The notes beneath the pieces are model-generated. The model had not been told where the DNA came from. It worked only from the letters and a program-made list of their open reading frames with translations, and did not search any database. This document shows positions 46,801 to 59,528 of a stretch of 64,000 nt of DNA, piece after piece. The DNA lies in assembly GCA_019096065.1 (NCBI GenBank), contig JAGUCH010000002.1, forward strand, positions 12,412,501 to 12,476,500. The letters are read 5' to 3'. Made by a program: the position numbers and the translations under genes. Source of the stretch: Paracyclopina nana (Eukaryota > Arthropoda > Copepoda > Cyclopoida > Cyclopettidae). Position 1 is the stretch's first letter. The number at the start of each line of letters is the position of its first letter.

Positions 46801-49800
46801 AACCTGTTAATTTAATCCACGTGGAATTTCTCTCATTAATTCTTAATTTTTTAAATGTCAGTGAAATCAGCTATCCAGAACAATTAAAAATAAAGGAAAA
46901 GCTCTAAATGGACCCAAATACTAAAACAATCCCGGCCTGTTAATATTGCATAGATTTTATAGATGGTCTAGTTTAATTCCACTGAGTGTGCCCACCATGA
47001 AAATGCGCATTTGGTGCGTGCCCTCAGCCACAGAGCTGCAGGAGAGCCCCGAATTGCCGCCCCGTATTGACCGTGACGTTTTCTTACGGTCGCCACCGCC
47101 GCCGCCGCGGCTGTCGAAAGAGCAAAAGGTGGCGCGTGGCATCACCGTCGTGTCCTCCGAGGTCAAGAGGCTGCAGAAAAAGGCCAGAAAATCGCGAAAA
47201 TCGCCCGAGCCTTCGAGCAGTTCCTCTGCCACGCTTGACAGCTGCTCACCGCCACCGCCACCGCCACGAACGAGTGCGAACTCGGCGGCCAAGAAAAAAG
47301 TCGTGAAAAGGCTCGAGTTTAAGGCTCATTTGCACAATGGGGGACAAGTGACGAGCGAGTCGCTCATTTTGCACCCTGGCACCAGCAGAACTCGCCAGAA
47401 AAAGATAAAACGGCGGAAAAAAGGTGAGCAAAATGAAAGATGGGAATTTAATGTTGAAGATTATTCCACGAACTGCCTATTAAAATTCAAAAACTCTTCT
47501 CCGTCAACCCGTTGGAGTTGTGACAGCGACAACGACAACAAGTCAACAACATTGTGGGAAATTTGCGTGCATGACATATTATTTCGCGTCGTGTGGCTTC
47601 TTCCTGCCTTTTTTGGCGATTTCGCAAGAATTTTCAATTTGAGCCTTTGAAGTTGTCGTGAGTCACGAGCTTATTGACGATCTGCTTTTGGATTTGGTTC
47701 AATTGAATCTCTCAGCAATTTTAGCTATCTTCGATCTGCTCGATTTTTTTTCCAGTTTATTTGCTATCTTCCATCAGAGCCTTGAATTAGCCCACTATCA
47801 AATATTGTTGTTTTTGTGTCATCTGAGGTTTCTAAGCAATTTTTGGATTACCCGAACTTGATACCATTTTCGGAGATTTCATGTTCAAGTTTAGAAAGTG
47901 AAGAACAGAGTAAATCAACTGCGAATTTCGATGTTGTGATCGCTGCAAGAGCAAAGATTTATCATTCTATTGCGGTCCCATCGAGCAGATGTGCTCTGCT
48001 GGACTATTAGAAACTACCAGCCATTTTCTATCATTTTTTATTTTATAGTCTATTCTATTACTGAACTTTGACAATTATCTTTGAAACTGAGTTGTGATAC
48101 ATAAATGTCAGACTGAGCTAAAATTGCGATTTAACATTATGCATTAGACAAATTAGTGTTTGAGACCTTGTCAAAATCGTCTGTTTCCTACATATAGCGA
48201 TGAAGACATTTTGCTTTTAATGCTCTAGTTCTTAAGAGCAAGTTGCAATTACGCTTTATATCTGAACCAGATAATCTTTAATGGTCTGACTGATCAAGGA
48301 TTTGATAAAAACTCCATTTTTCTTCAAGTGTGTGTCACCTCATAGCTTAGCAGCTGACGCGCGGTAGTTTTCGGCTCAAAGAAGCTTCTTTACATTAATT
48401 ACTTTGAGGGGGATCAGCTGCTACCCAAACATTAAAAGCATATAATGTGCTTTGCAGGACCTACTTCAAAGGTACTTTCTATCTCTCTATTGCCCATGTA
48501 AATTAAAACGGGAAAAGTTTGCTTTTATTAAATTCTGCATATAATTTTTTTCTAAAAGTGGAAATTGGGTTTTGTTTGGGGGCAACAGAAACACCCACGC
48601 GCGGAATCACGACAAAAAATGCCATATTTTAAAGTGGAGCATCGTTGTGCCAAAAAAAGTTTCTACTCCTCGAGATTGATGTGAAAATGTGTCCAAAAGA
48701 GAGGTTTTTTCATCATCATGAAGAAATATATTTATTCATGTAGTGTGCATGCCATTGGTTCAACATGGTCATACACCCACGCTTGTCTTCATATGTGGTG
48801 TCAAGCAGAGGTCAAATGCATTCCTTCATGAGTTCCCTCGCAACAATACGAGTCTGCTCCAGACTTTGAAATGTAATTTGAATTTGTGGTTCACTCTCAA
48901 TTAGTTTGGGCTCAAACATCGCCCATTTTCCAAACTTATGATGAGTTCTGCTTTTTTTGCATTTTTGGATTGCAACAAATGTAATTGTCTTTCATGTTTG
49001 ACCACTGCCTTATTATTGGATTGCTGCAAATCTGACTTGTGGCGGCAAAAGGTGGCAAAATAACAGTGCACTCGCATGATTGTTTTTCTTCTTAATATGA
49101 AGCTGGGCTGAAGTAGTAATTGCAGTACCTGGCTTCTTTGAAAGGCTGTTATATTTGGCTATATGAAAATCTAGTAAAGATACCTAGCGTCAACTCGTTT
49201 AATCAGATTAAGCATACATGAAAAAAATGGAGTTTGCATGCATGACAATAAAGGTCAAGGACTGAAATTCTGCAATTCATCTTCCATAGGCTCATTTTTG
49301 CCGGGCTATTCTCAACATGGTTTTCTGCATTCAAGTCAAGCCCTTAGTTTGACAAAAGCCAAATTAGCAGTTGAATGGACACAAATTCCACAAGTCTTCT
49401 CAGAGGTGTGTCACTTGCTATTCTTGAAAAAGAGGCTGAAGCAACCTTTTTGCATCACCCTTCCACCTTTTTTTGATTGACCGACCGGAGGACTATTTTT
49501 ATGGCCGCATTTTGCTTAGACATGTCAACACACTCGCTGAAAATTATTACTGTTATTATTATTAGTATGCATTCATGAAGTCGTGAGAGGGCTCAGAAAT
49601 CTATTCAGCAAGTTCTCCTTGATCAGCTCTATTATTCACATGCTAATTCCGACTCTACCTTTTTGTTCCTCTCTTGGCTCGGAGCAAACTTTTAAAAATA
49701 TTGCCATTTCAGATGGAAAAATATTTCTTTCAATGTACAGGAAAAGGGTGCTAGTCCATGTTCATTATACAATGTGGCCATAAAGATGCTCACATTTGTG

Positions 49801-52800
49801 CTACAGTGGAGAAATCTTCTTAGTTAAAGGTCACGGAATGTGATAACCCTTAGTGAACAAGAGCCCAACTTGTCCTGCGATGCAATCCGATGAATTTCTA
49901 AAATGGGAAATAAATCTAAAGACATTCAGGTAAATGGTCAGGTCCAATCTTTGTTGAATTGGCTACACCTCTCACATTCGATCAATATTTAATTTGAAAA
50001 TGCCAGAAATTCCTGTACATGGTCAGCATAATTCGATTTGCATTTTCAAAATGCTACGATCTGGGTTACGTTCAAAATATTGAAGTTTTTGCTTCCTTCA
50101 TGGCCCAGATTTTCATGGCAATTACGTGGGGCATATGTGTGTTGGTACTACATGTAGGAATTTGAGAATTTGAAAAGCATCATTATTGCGAGATGGATGA
50201 TGGGATGATTTCAGGAATCGATATGCATAATGACACAAGTTGATTACACTCAGAGTCGTTCTGCTCTGGATGAAACTGGGCATATTTTACAGCCTGAATT
50301 TATGAGCAAAATTGCAGTTTTGTCAGCTAGCTCATCTGTGTGTGATTGTCGCGTAATTACTACGCATGGAAAAATAAGGGCCATTTTGCTGCACGCATTA
50401 TTTGGTTTTTTTTTTCGTTTCCAGCAAAGTCTGCCACTTTTTTCTACTGAAGTCAGCAAGATTAATATCAGAATTGATAATGCCTCTCATTTTCTTCCCA
50501 TTAAAGCCTTGGAATTTTGCCAGACCAATTATTATTGATCGTTATCTCTCCTTGATTTTCTGGTAAGAAGCCACCACACAAAAGGGGATAGGGCGATTGA
50601 GGCATTTTTTAGCGACCACCCACATGTTCCTAATTCTGTAGTGAGAACGGCATAGATCAGTGTTTCACAGAATCTCGAGATCAAGAAACTGTACAGTTTT
50701 TTGTCGGTGGTGACATTTCTTGATACCTTTGTGGGTGGCCCCACTTGAGTAGCAAAAGAGATGGGTGAGAGGGGCACTGCACTGTGGGCGAAACAGTTGG
50801 CTAAAAGTGTTGACAGCAGCTGTATCCAATTGCTGAGACATTTAGCTCGGTTTCTAAAATAAACCTTTTGGGGCCTCTAGAGATGTGTAAAAAAAATGAA
50901 GCTATGTCTCATTTTTCAATTTGCTTTTCCTCGACTCAAATTGTAAGTGGCTGCTTGGCTTGTGGTTGAACAGTGGTTTCGAAATTAGAGACAATTTGCG
51001 ACAAGCCTCCTGCTTTTTCAGTCTGCTTCTATTAGCAGCAATTGGCTTGGAGGCAATCGTTTCACGGCTTAAATATGTCGAAATGGAGGAGTTGAGCGGA
51101 TCAGGCGAAAAGCAATAGAAATTATGGCTGAGGGGGGAAATTCTGCGAGGAGGAAGTTTTGAGGCATCTTTGCCTCATTTGCTTGAAAACCACAAGACTT
51201 TAAATCGAAGCTGATGAAAAGCAAAGAATGGGAAATGAGCTGAAGTTCATCGTTGAGAATTTCATGAGCCCAAAAGGTCAAAATATGTTTCGCTTCGGAA
51301 CTTGAGCAATTAAAAAAAGTAACGACTCGCGGAGAAGAAGAAGAAGACGCGCGGCACAAAACAATTATCCTGCCAAGTAGTCTTCAAGCCGATCCTGGTT
51401 GCACAGTGGGGGTCTTGACATACGCATATCCCACAGTTAGCTATAGGGTTGCTCATTTTCCAAGAAAATTGCCTGGCTTCAGCTACCTCTGCAACCTTTT
51501 TGCCTGACCTCTCACCGGAAACATTTGAAGCTGTTGCGAAAAAAGGCTCACAGCTGACTTTTGCTCCCACAAAAGCGGTGGTGCCAAATTATTGGTCAAT
51601 GGGGCTGTGAAAAATTGAGCTGAAAATCTTAATGGTTGTGGACATCAACAACAACAACAACAACTTTCACTCAAGAATTCCTTGCTTAGTCATGTCTTTG
51701 AATCATTTACCTCCCTTTGAAAACCTCCTCAGCCTATCGGCGGTGAAGTCATTTTACAGAAATGACTTGACAAATACTGAAAAAATGCCTGTGAGGGGCA
51801 ATAAAAATTGTGTTGCCTTCATGATACTTTATCTTTTAGATGCTTCCATTCAAAGTGACAGTCAAGATCCATTTCACACCTTTTGATATGGCCCTACAAA
51901 ATAAATGCATTTTTCCCCCTTTGAAAATGGTTTCTCCTCAAATGGATTAATGAGAAAAACTGATAGGATGATCATTTTTCTCTTAATGTTTGAAAGGTCT
52001 TTTGAACATATGTATTCTGTGTCAGTTTATGAAAAGCAATTATAAGGGCTGGCCTCATGAGATGAATTTGTTATTCCAACTACGTATTTGATTGGCTTTT
52101 GGCCTAGAGGTGCCACGACGAAATGGAGGGGATTACCCCAAGGCTTGAATAGTCGAGAATATTTGAAAACAAATACCACTGAGCTGCTACTTTTTTAAAA
52201 TTTCTCTCTGCTGTAGCTGCTGGCGCTAATGATGCTGTTGTAATTTTCATGCCACAAACTATGTGAAAAATGAGCATTTTTGCACATCCATTTCTCATCT
52301 CACACATACTACGTGTGAGAATTATCAGCAAAGCGGAACCAGTGAGCAATTAGCACCTTTTTTTGCTGCAATCGGCCATATTCATTTGCTAAAAAATATT
52401 GGCTGATAAATGAAAAGGTACGGGAAAATCACACTGAACGCGTATGATACCTGACAAATGGATGCAGAGAAAAAACTGATGTCTTTGCCAGGTGCTGATA
52501 AATCTTGTGAAATTCTGCTCACATCATTATCATAAATTAGCAACATGATGCGAATTTTAAATTGCGGTTAATGTCGAAATCATGCCATGAGGAAGTTTGT
52601 GTGCGATTGCCCAGAAATACCTTTGACGTTCTTTTCATTACTTTGCTCGAGGCTCTTACACACTCTCATGTTCATTCGGATTTTATTGCGCGGCTCACCT
52701 GGATTTTTTCATTCCCCCCACATTCACAAACTTTTAATTCACCGCTTTAATGTTATTGGGGATTCCTGGCGCAGATTGGCTGAACATTGTATGCACTACT

Positions 52801-55800
52801 ACAGTTTTATGCCAAGATTTTATAGAGTCTCCCCAAGAGCCTGCTAGCTGCTCCTTATTTGTATGCTAAATGAGGGGTGGTGATGATGGCGATGACTGGG
52901 CAAAGCAGTCTAATTGTCTGATGATATTGGCCTACATTCTGATAAAAGGCTATTGTTTTCTGCCCTGATGCCATCTCATAGTATTCATGATTGTCTTTTA
53001 AAAATCTCTTGCCTAAACCAAGTCTGTAGTAGCCATGTTATATGCCGCAAATGTGGATTCCAGTCATGTGCTAATCTTGTCACGTTTTCAGAAAACATTG
53101 TGCACCACAGCCGACCCCTGCCTGATTTGCCCAGCTCAGACAATGAGGCGCCAGGCAGTGGGGGGAGCGGCCTCAGGGACTCCTCCAGCCACTCCTACTC
53201 ACTGGAGGGCTCAAACCTCAGATGGACCTCCCGGGAAAACCTGCTCTCAGCTGCCACTGATGAGGACCCTCAGCTGTTTGTGGCCCTCTACGACTTCCAG
53301 GCCGGTGGGGAGAATCAGCTGAGCCTGAGGAAGGCTGAGCAGGTCAGGATTCTCAGCTACAACAAGTCAGGGGAGTGGTGCGAGGCTCACAATGGGCAAG
53401 GCCTGGTGGGCTGGGTGCCCAGCAACTACGTGACCCCTGTCAACTCTCTGGAGAAGCATTCCTGGTATCATGGGCCAATCAGCAGGAATGCTGCTGAGTA
53501 TCTGCTGAGCTCTGGCATCAATGGCAGCTTCCTGGTGCGGGAGTCCGAGTCCTCCCCTGGCCAAAGGTCCATTTCACTCAGATATGAGGGCAAGGTGTAC
53601 CACTACAGAATTCAGCAGGGAGATGACTCAGCATACTTTGTCACTGCTGAGTCCAGGTTCAGAACCCTGGCTGAGCTGGTCCACCACCACTCCCTGCATG
53701 CTGATGGGCTCATCACTCAGCTGCTCTACCCTGCGCCAAAGAGAGACAAGCCAGCCCTCTTTGCCCTCAGCCCAGGTAAATAAAAGTGCTGAGCACATTG
53801 CCCTGTGAGCTCCTGCTGAGTCATTTTCCTTTTGTTGCAGAAACTGATGAGTGGGAGATGGACCGAACTGATATTGTTATGAGGCATAAATTGGGGGGTG
53901 GCCAGTACGGAGATGTTTATGAAGCCATATGGAAGAGATACAACGTCACTGTGGCTGTCAAGACGCTCAGGGTGAGGCAGCCTGATTTCAATAGCTCTAA
54001 TAGATATGACTCTTTAGCCGATAGGTTTTATGGCCCAATCTGTAGCAGCTAGTAGTTGTTGTAAAATGACCAAGAGAGTTTCTTCCAGCCATAAACCTAG
54101 ATTTTCATGACCAACCACTACTTGACACACTTTCCTATAACCCACAATGGCCAAAATAATCTCATCATCGCTTCACTCAGGAATTTTTATGGGCACTCAT
54201 GCAAATGCAAATGGAAATTAAATTATCAAAAGCGAATTTCAATTTTCACTTCAATTAGGAATTTTGCCTTCTGTGCTTGAAAAAAACCTGAAGCCGAGAA
54301 GTGTCAACAATTGAGCAATAATGACAGTAATCCTTGAAAAGCCCCTATAATCTGACATCCACGATGAGGAGGCATGTGTGTGGACTTACAAAGGCAAAAA
54401 TGCCGCGGCATCTAAAGCCAATTTGCGGGGTCAGTCAAGGGGTTAAATACCTCAAAAGTGACCGGGCGAGAAAACATGGAATTGATTGAAAGGCTGTTGT
54501 TCTGTGAAAATGATTAATCAGATCGATTTTAAGATGGAATTCAAGCATTTTTTATTGACTTTTGCTCTTGTTGCAGGAGGATACAATGAAGCTGTCAGAT
54601 TTCCTCGAAGAAGCTGCCATCATGAAAGAAATGAAGCACCCCAACTTAGTGCAACTGTTGGGAGTGTGCACCAGAGAGCCGCCATTTTACATCATCACTG
54701 AATTCATGTCCAGGGGCAATTTATTGGACTACCTTCGCAATGCAAATAGGGCTGAGGTCACAGAGGTTGTCCTCATGTACATAGCCACCCAAATCGCGTC
54801 GGCCATGAGCTATCTTGAAATGAGAAATTTCATTCATAGGTAGAATACATACTGAAATATTTGCTACAAACATCCATAATTGCCATTCTAGGGACTTGGC
54901 TGCTCGCAATTGTCTAGTCAGCGAAAACCATGTTGTCAAGGTGGCCGACTTTGGCCTGGCCAGGCTCATCAGAGATGACACGTACACTGCTCATCCTGGA
55001 GCCAAGTTCCCAATCAAGTGGACAGCTCCGGAAGGTCTTGCCTATAACCGCTTCACAACCAAGTCAGACGTCTGGGCCTTTGGCATACTTCTCTGGGAGA
55101 TTGCCACTTATGGCATGTCTCCCTATCCTGGAGTGGAGCTGACTGAGGTCTACCAGCTTCTCGAATCTGGATACAGAATGGAGTGTCCTCCGGGTTGTCC
55201 TTCCAGGATTTATGACCTTATGAAGCAATGCTGGAATTGGGAGCCCAACGAGAGGCCCTCCTTCCATGATATTCACTTCTCAATGGAGCACATGTTCCAA
55301 GAGTCGTCCATCACCGAGGGTAATAAATATTGCCCTTTACGTATCAGCAGTCTTCCTTTCATGTGTCCCCTTCTTTTTTTTGCAGAAGTTGAAAGGCAGT
55401 TGAGCAATAAGGTGGTCACTCCACAGCTTCCAAGCAAAAAGCAGAGAACTGCCAGTACCTCTGGAGTCAAGCATCAGCATCAGCTCAGCGATCCTTTGTC
55501 CTCTTCCCCAAGGCCTGGGGACGACCTCATCATGCTTTCAACCTTTGGAGCCAGCAGATCTGCAGACCTTGTGACTAGCGGAGGCGGTGGCCTTTTGACC
55601 ACGAAAAGCACTGTGGTTCAGCTCAGGAGGAACACCAATAAATTGGGCAGACAAGCTCCAGCTCCTCCCAAAAGAACGAGGTATTATTTTGCCTAAACAA
55701 TGCGCGTAATATCGCTAACGTTTCCTTAAATTCTTTTAGCTCGTTTAGGGACAGCACTTACACAGATGCCGACAACCTGGGTGAAGATCAGGATAATGGT

Positions 55801-58120
55801 GATGCAGCTAAAATATGTGCTCAAAATAATGCTAGTATGCTCATTTTTGCTGTTTTTTTTTGGTTTAGGGAGAGTTGGATTTCCCATGGCTCCATTCGAG
55901 GGCGAAAGTGAACCCGAAGAGCTTGTTGAAGACAGCCTACTGGGCAATTCCACATCTACCTTCTTCCCTGCGGGACAAACTGCGACGACGTCATTCCAGC
56001 AACCTAGGAGGGCACCAGTCATGGGCAACCGAGGCTTGGAGACTCAAAGGATCCAGGAGCGGTCCAGGTCCAAATCCAAATCCAAGGGCTCCCCTAGGAC
56101 AACACGCAAGGATTCTCAAGTCGTGGCACTGGATGAGAAGAACCTCAAACGGGCTGTTCATAGGTATGGCACCATGCCCAAAGGTGCGAGGATAGGCGCC
56201 TACCTGGAATCTCTGAGGCAGTCTGGCATGACTCCTGAGCCCGTCACCGATCAAGGCGTTGAGTCAGACGCCACTGTCGACAGCTCAAGCCTTGCCAGTG
56301 AATCCATGGATAGGTCGATGGTTGGCAAGTCTTCCAAAGCCAGCCAAATGCTCAGGTCTAACTCTTCGCATGGAGGCTTCAATAACGGCACTTCCAAGCT
56401 AGGGACCAATAAGAAGATGCACCAAGGCTCGCTTGACAGAGCCATGGTCATCAGTTCAACTCCGCCAGAGTTTGACTTCCCGCCTCCGCCTGTGGATCTC
56501 CCACCACCTTCACCAAGGAGATCTGCCATGGACAAGGAGAACCTTCCTGACAGACTAGAAAGGGCTGGAAAGTCCCTGGCCTCAGGCAGAGCCAGGGAGT
56601 TTTCGTCCGACTCCTGTGAAGTCAAGAGTCCGATGTCACCAGTCAGTGACAATAGGACACTCGGAAGCCCAGCCATCGGTAGCCTGTCCAGCCCAGGATC
56701 CACCTTGGAGGCTAGCGAATTTCGCAAGAGACACATCAACAAGTCAGATGATGCCATTAAGCCTTTCACTGCTGTGGCAGCAGCCCCTGAGAACACTAAT
56801 AGCCCCTCACCTCCATCTCCACCTCCCAGCAATACTCCTGCTGCAATGCTAGTCAATGAACTCTTTGAATCATTCAAGACCAAGGCTAAGGCTCCTGCTT
56901 TGGGCAGCACTCCTCAGCAGCTGGTACCTGCGACAACAAACAAGCCTGAAATTGACTTCAAGGCCAACCTGAGAAGAGTCAAGAACGAGGAAGAGAGCAG
57001 CAGCAGTCAAGCAGTGAGCAGCCCTAAGCAGATAATCGACTTCAAGTCAAACCTCAAGAAGACCTCTGACCCTGGTCCTCCAGAGTCCGCTCCAGAAGTG
57101 GCTGCTCCATCGCCCATAGGGGACCTCAAGGCCAAGCTGAAAAAGCCCTCCAAAGATCATCATCCTCTTCCATCGAGGGAAGAAGACACCGAGCAGCAAC
57201 CAGCTTGTATTGACTTCAAGGCCAGGCTCCGAAAGGTCTCTGGAGGAGGAGGCATCAAGGATGTCAATGTTAGCCCTTCTAAAGAAAAGAGTGTCGAGCC
57301 CACGGAGGACAATGACGAGGACAAGCGTAAAAGCACCGGATCCATCTCTTCTCTCCGGCGAATGTGGGAATCCAGCCCTAGGCAAAGTCGAGCTCCGACT
57401 GATCTTGATGAGGCAACAAAGGCAAACACTGATGAGAAGCCAACAGTCAAGTTTGAGAAGAGGGTGTGGCCGCCAGTGCCCAACACGGAGACCGAGAAGC
57501 CCATGGTGCCAGTGAAGCCGACCGTGAAGCCTCCAGCTCCAACCACCAAGCCTCCACCTCCAAAGGAGCCTCTGGTCAAGCCCCCACCAAAGCCTGCAAT
57601 GGCTGTGAAGCCAAACGTGTGCAACATCTATGCTGCTCCGATGACCAGTTCAAGCAAGCCCAACAGCAAGCCTGAACACTCTTCGAAGCCCCCTGTGGCA
57701 TCAAGGACAAGCACGAAGCAAGACCGGTCATCTCACGAGCCCCAATCGGGAGGATCCGGGTGCAGCAGCTCAGAGCTCAGCAGTGACAACAACAAAGATC
57801 CCAAGGATGAACTGCTGGGATATTCCAGAGTCCTGGAGACTTCCATTGATGCCGCTCTGGCCGACATAGATCGAACCAAGTTGATGAAAGTGGCCTCAGA
57901 CCTGGGCGCGTTTTCAGTGTCAGCGTCCGGATTTGTGGATAATGTCCCCGCAACTGGGAGGTTTCGCTTTCGATCACTGCTCAACAAACTGGACCAGCAA
58001 TCTGGAGAATTGAGGAGTGCCAGCATTGGTGGCAGCAAAGTCCATCCGGATGTCCCTGCCAAGCTCTGTGGTGACATTCAGGCAACTGTGCGCGATCTCG
58101 TCACAGTCATTAATCGATGA
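37630..58120 (+). CDS. Abl: Abl non-receptor tyrosine kinase
   Basis: Eight coding exons join in frame: 37630-37819, 53092-53775, 53841-53971, 54577-54839, 54892-55319, 55386-55680, 55740 to 55780 (or 55798), and 55869-58120. This gives about 1427-1433 residues, in the range of fly Abl. Order: N-myristoylation cap (MGQQQGK), SH3 (LFVALYDF), SH2 (FLVRESESS), kinase domain, proline-rich linker and tail, C-terminal F-actin-binding domain. Kinase residues are intact: GGGQYGDV loop, VAVK lysine, threonine gatekeeper (YIITEFM), HRDLAARN, DFGLAR, activation-loop tyrosine ([20 protein letters not shown]). Abl phosphorylates tyrosines on cytoskeletal regulators such as Ena and is held inactive by the myristoyl cap with SH3-SH2 (family knowledge). 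The 55740 exon has two phase-compatible donors; otherwise no defects are seen. Confidence 0.95.
37820..53091 (+). other. Large first intron of Abl (15.3 kb)
   Basis: AT-rich, non-coding apart from the candidate exon at 46997-47423. Simple repeats include CT at 45849-45863 and CAA at 51646-51664. Other open frames (for example 44211-44762 and 41231-41686) lack any family signature. Long Abl first introns usually hold enhancers and alternative promoters, but nothing specific can be identified here by eye. Confidence 0.6.
46997..47423 (+). CDS. Candidate alternative first or cassette exon of Abl (or a nested gene exon)
   Basis: A GC-rich island inside the Abl intron starts with ATG in good context (CCCACCATGA) and is open for 142 codons plus one base to a strong donor (AAAAAAG then GTGAGC at 47424). 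It encodes a basic, proline-rich segment with [13 protein letters not shown] and [12 protein letters not shown]3-ligand-like motifs and [11 protein letters not shown] and [11 protein letters not shown] basic clusters. The donor is phase 1, so it can splice in frame to the SH3-SH2 exon at 53092. A CAG at 47025-47027 is also phase 1, so 47028-47423 (396 nt, divisible by 3) could be a symmetric cassette between Abl exons 1 and 2. I recognise no homologue. A separate nested plus-strand gene is the alternative. Confidence 0.5.
53092..53775 (+). CDS. Abl: Abl exon 2: SH3 and SH2 domains
   Basis: Acceptor TTTTCAG precedes 53092 and donor GTAAAT follows 53775. The exon carries the N-terminal linker with [16 protein letters not shown]3 ([18 protein letters not shown] to [11 protein letters not shown]), SH2 ([34 protein letters not shown]) and the SH2-kinase linker ([17 protein letters not shown]). 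The phosphotyrosine-binding Arg of FLVRES is present. Upstream in-frame codons back to about 52914 are intronic. Confidence 0.93.
53841..55319 (+). CDS. Abl: Abl exons 3-5: tyrosine kinase domain
   Basis: Three exons. 53841-53971 carries the Gly-rich loop and catalytic Lys. 54577-54839 carries the alpha-C helix ([20 protein letters not shown]), gatekeeper Thr and the start of HRD. 54892-55319 carries HRDLAARN through [29 protein letters not shown] and the end of the C-lobe ([12 protein letters not shown]). Introns are 605, 52 and 66 nt. All catalytic residues are conserved, so an active kinase is expected. Confidence 0.94.
55386..58120 (+). CDS. Abl: Abl exons 6-8: proline-rich tail and F-actin-binding domain
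   Basis: Exons 55386-55680, 55740-55780 (or 55798) and 55869-58120. The tail contains PxxP ligands ([23 protein letters not shown], a Lys/Pro run near 57520-57610). Four DFK-like repeats lie at 56951-56977, 57035-57061, 57122-57145 and 57209-57235. The last 110 residues form the conserved F-actin-binding helical bundle ([19 protein letters not shown] ... [18 protein letters not shown]). Stop TGA is at 58118-58120. Confidence 0.9.
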
Positions 58121-58323
58121 TGAGCGCGCGACTTTTGGTGTACATAAAAAAATCCCCTTGCATTTGTGCCAGTACATCAATGAGCAACCGCAGCATTTTG
58201 TGTCAACAACATATTAGTCAGAATTCTGTTCCTTCTTTTACCAACATCAATCATGTTTTTAAGGCTATGATTTACTTTTTTGAGTCAGTCCAGTGTAAAA
58301 ACCGATGATTTCGCCACTGGGAA

Positions 58324-58329
58324 AATAAA
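58324..58329 (+). terminator. Abl polyadenylation signal
   Basis: AATAAA about 200 bases after the Abl stop codon, the first on the plus strand, giving a short 3' UTR. The next minus-strand exon ends only some 180 bases further on. Confidence 0.6.
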
Positions 58330-58511
58330 ACTAAGTTATGCTATCGATTGCATTGGTCTTTTGAATTTTCATCACCTAATGAAAAAGTGGAATCTCGAGC
58401 CATGATAAGACAAAAGAGGAGCTAGAATAAAAAGCCAATGCATTTTGTAACGGCAAATTGGATCACTATTGATGATGTCATGTACCTTATGCGTGACTTT
58501 AGAAAAATTAC

Positions 58512-58685
58512 CTGGTTCGGGACAGCTGAAATTATTGCAAGGCATCTGGAGGAAGTTGGTGCCCTCGCAAGGCAACCCACCAAATTTGTGTCTGGGGCTG
58601 TCGCAATATCGATATCGTCTGAGAATGCCACCTCCGCAGCTTTGTGAGCACATCCCCTTGGACCACTCAGACCACGACCCATTAA
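58512..58685 (-). CDS. Canonical six-cysteine TSP1 exon, likely 3' part of the TSP1 array gene
   Basis: The exon lies between a TATCATAG acceptor and a GTAATT donor, phase 1 at both ends like the array exons. It encodes GSWSEWSKGMCSQSCGGGIL, RRYRYCDSP, FGGLPCEG and MPCNNFSCPEP: the WSxW ladder, an R layer and six cysteines of a standard thrombospondin type-1 repeat. It shares strand and phase with the array 3.1 kb upstream, so I infer the same gene. If the donor is not used, the frame runs on through a hydrophobic MHWLFILAPLLS and stops at 58372, which could be a C-terminal tail. Confidence 0.75.
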
Positions 58686-59327
58686 CTATGATAAATTCGT
58701 TAATTCATACTGTTATAAGTTGTCTTACAAAATTGGCTCTTATGGGAAACCGTAAACGTTATCATATTTATCCTGAACACTAGACTTATAGTTTTCAATT
58801 TATCCTACTGGCGAGCTCAAAAGATTTCTGACGACTGATCGCTGAGCCGCCTGAATGAGTTAATGCAATTTATATATGCAAATGAAATAAATAATAAATA
58901 AAATAAATGAAAACAAACATATTTTTTAAAGCTGAGTATTTTTCAGGTTTGCGGAGCAAATTCAGCTGGATCGATATTTTTGGAGCGAGCTAAAGTCGAG
59001 CGAGCGAAGAAACTTCAAACTGGATTGGAAGTACAAAAATAACATGGCACAACACTTCGATCAAAGTACATCTTTACCGCAAATTTTCGGACAAAATGAT
59101 GGTCTTATCGAAATAAGGTCCGTTGGAAATTAAGGCCCGGTTCACCAACAAAGTATTGCATATACAGTCTGCCCCGGAGATTTCTGTACACTTTGAAATC
59201 AAAAATTTGTGTTAAAACTTCTGGAAATACCAAACACAATGGATACCGTTAGAAAACTTGAAACTTAAGCCATCTTTTTTAGTTTTGAGATTTTTAAATA
59301 TATGATTACACACCTCTAGAGGTGTAT

Positions 59328-59517
59328 TAGTATTTTACTTGCTGCTTTTCGGGACTGAGAAGGTAACGTAAAAATTGCCCTAGGTGAGTAAATGAAACCA
59401 AGCCAAATCTTGAACCGAGCGAAGCGAGGGGAATAGTGAGGCGAGGTTTTATTTTTCTCACCGAGGGCATTATTTACGTTACCTTCGAAGTCCCGAGAAG
59501 CAGCAAGTCAAATATTA
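59328..59517. repeat. Foldback repeat, arms about 60 bp
   Basis: Left arm 59328-59388 (TTGCTGCTTTTCGGGACT, GGTAACGTAAA, GCCCTAGGTGAG) pairs with the reverse complement of 59457-59517. The central loop is about 70 bases. It lies in the presumed intron of the TSP1 gene. Confidence 0.75.
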
Positions 59518-59528
59518 ACTGTGACCGA

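Noticed and set aside
52914-53091. Upstream extension of the Abl SH3-SH2 exon to an ATG at 52914
   Set aside because: A TTTTCAG acceptor at 53091 and phase match to exon 1 show that the upstream codons are intron.
55781-55868. Reading the short Abl exon 7 frame on to a GTATGC donor at 55835
   Set aside because: It would leave an intron of only 34 nt; donors at 55781 or 55799 give 88 or 70 nt introns with the same phase.
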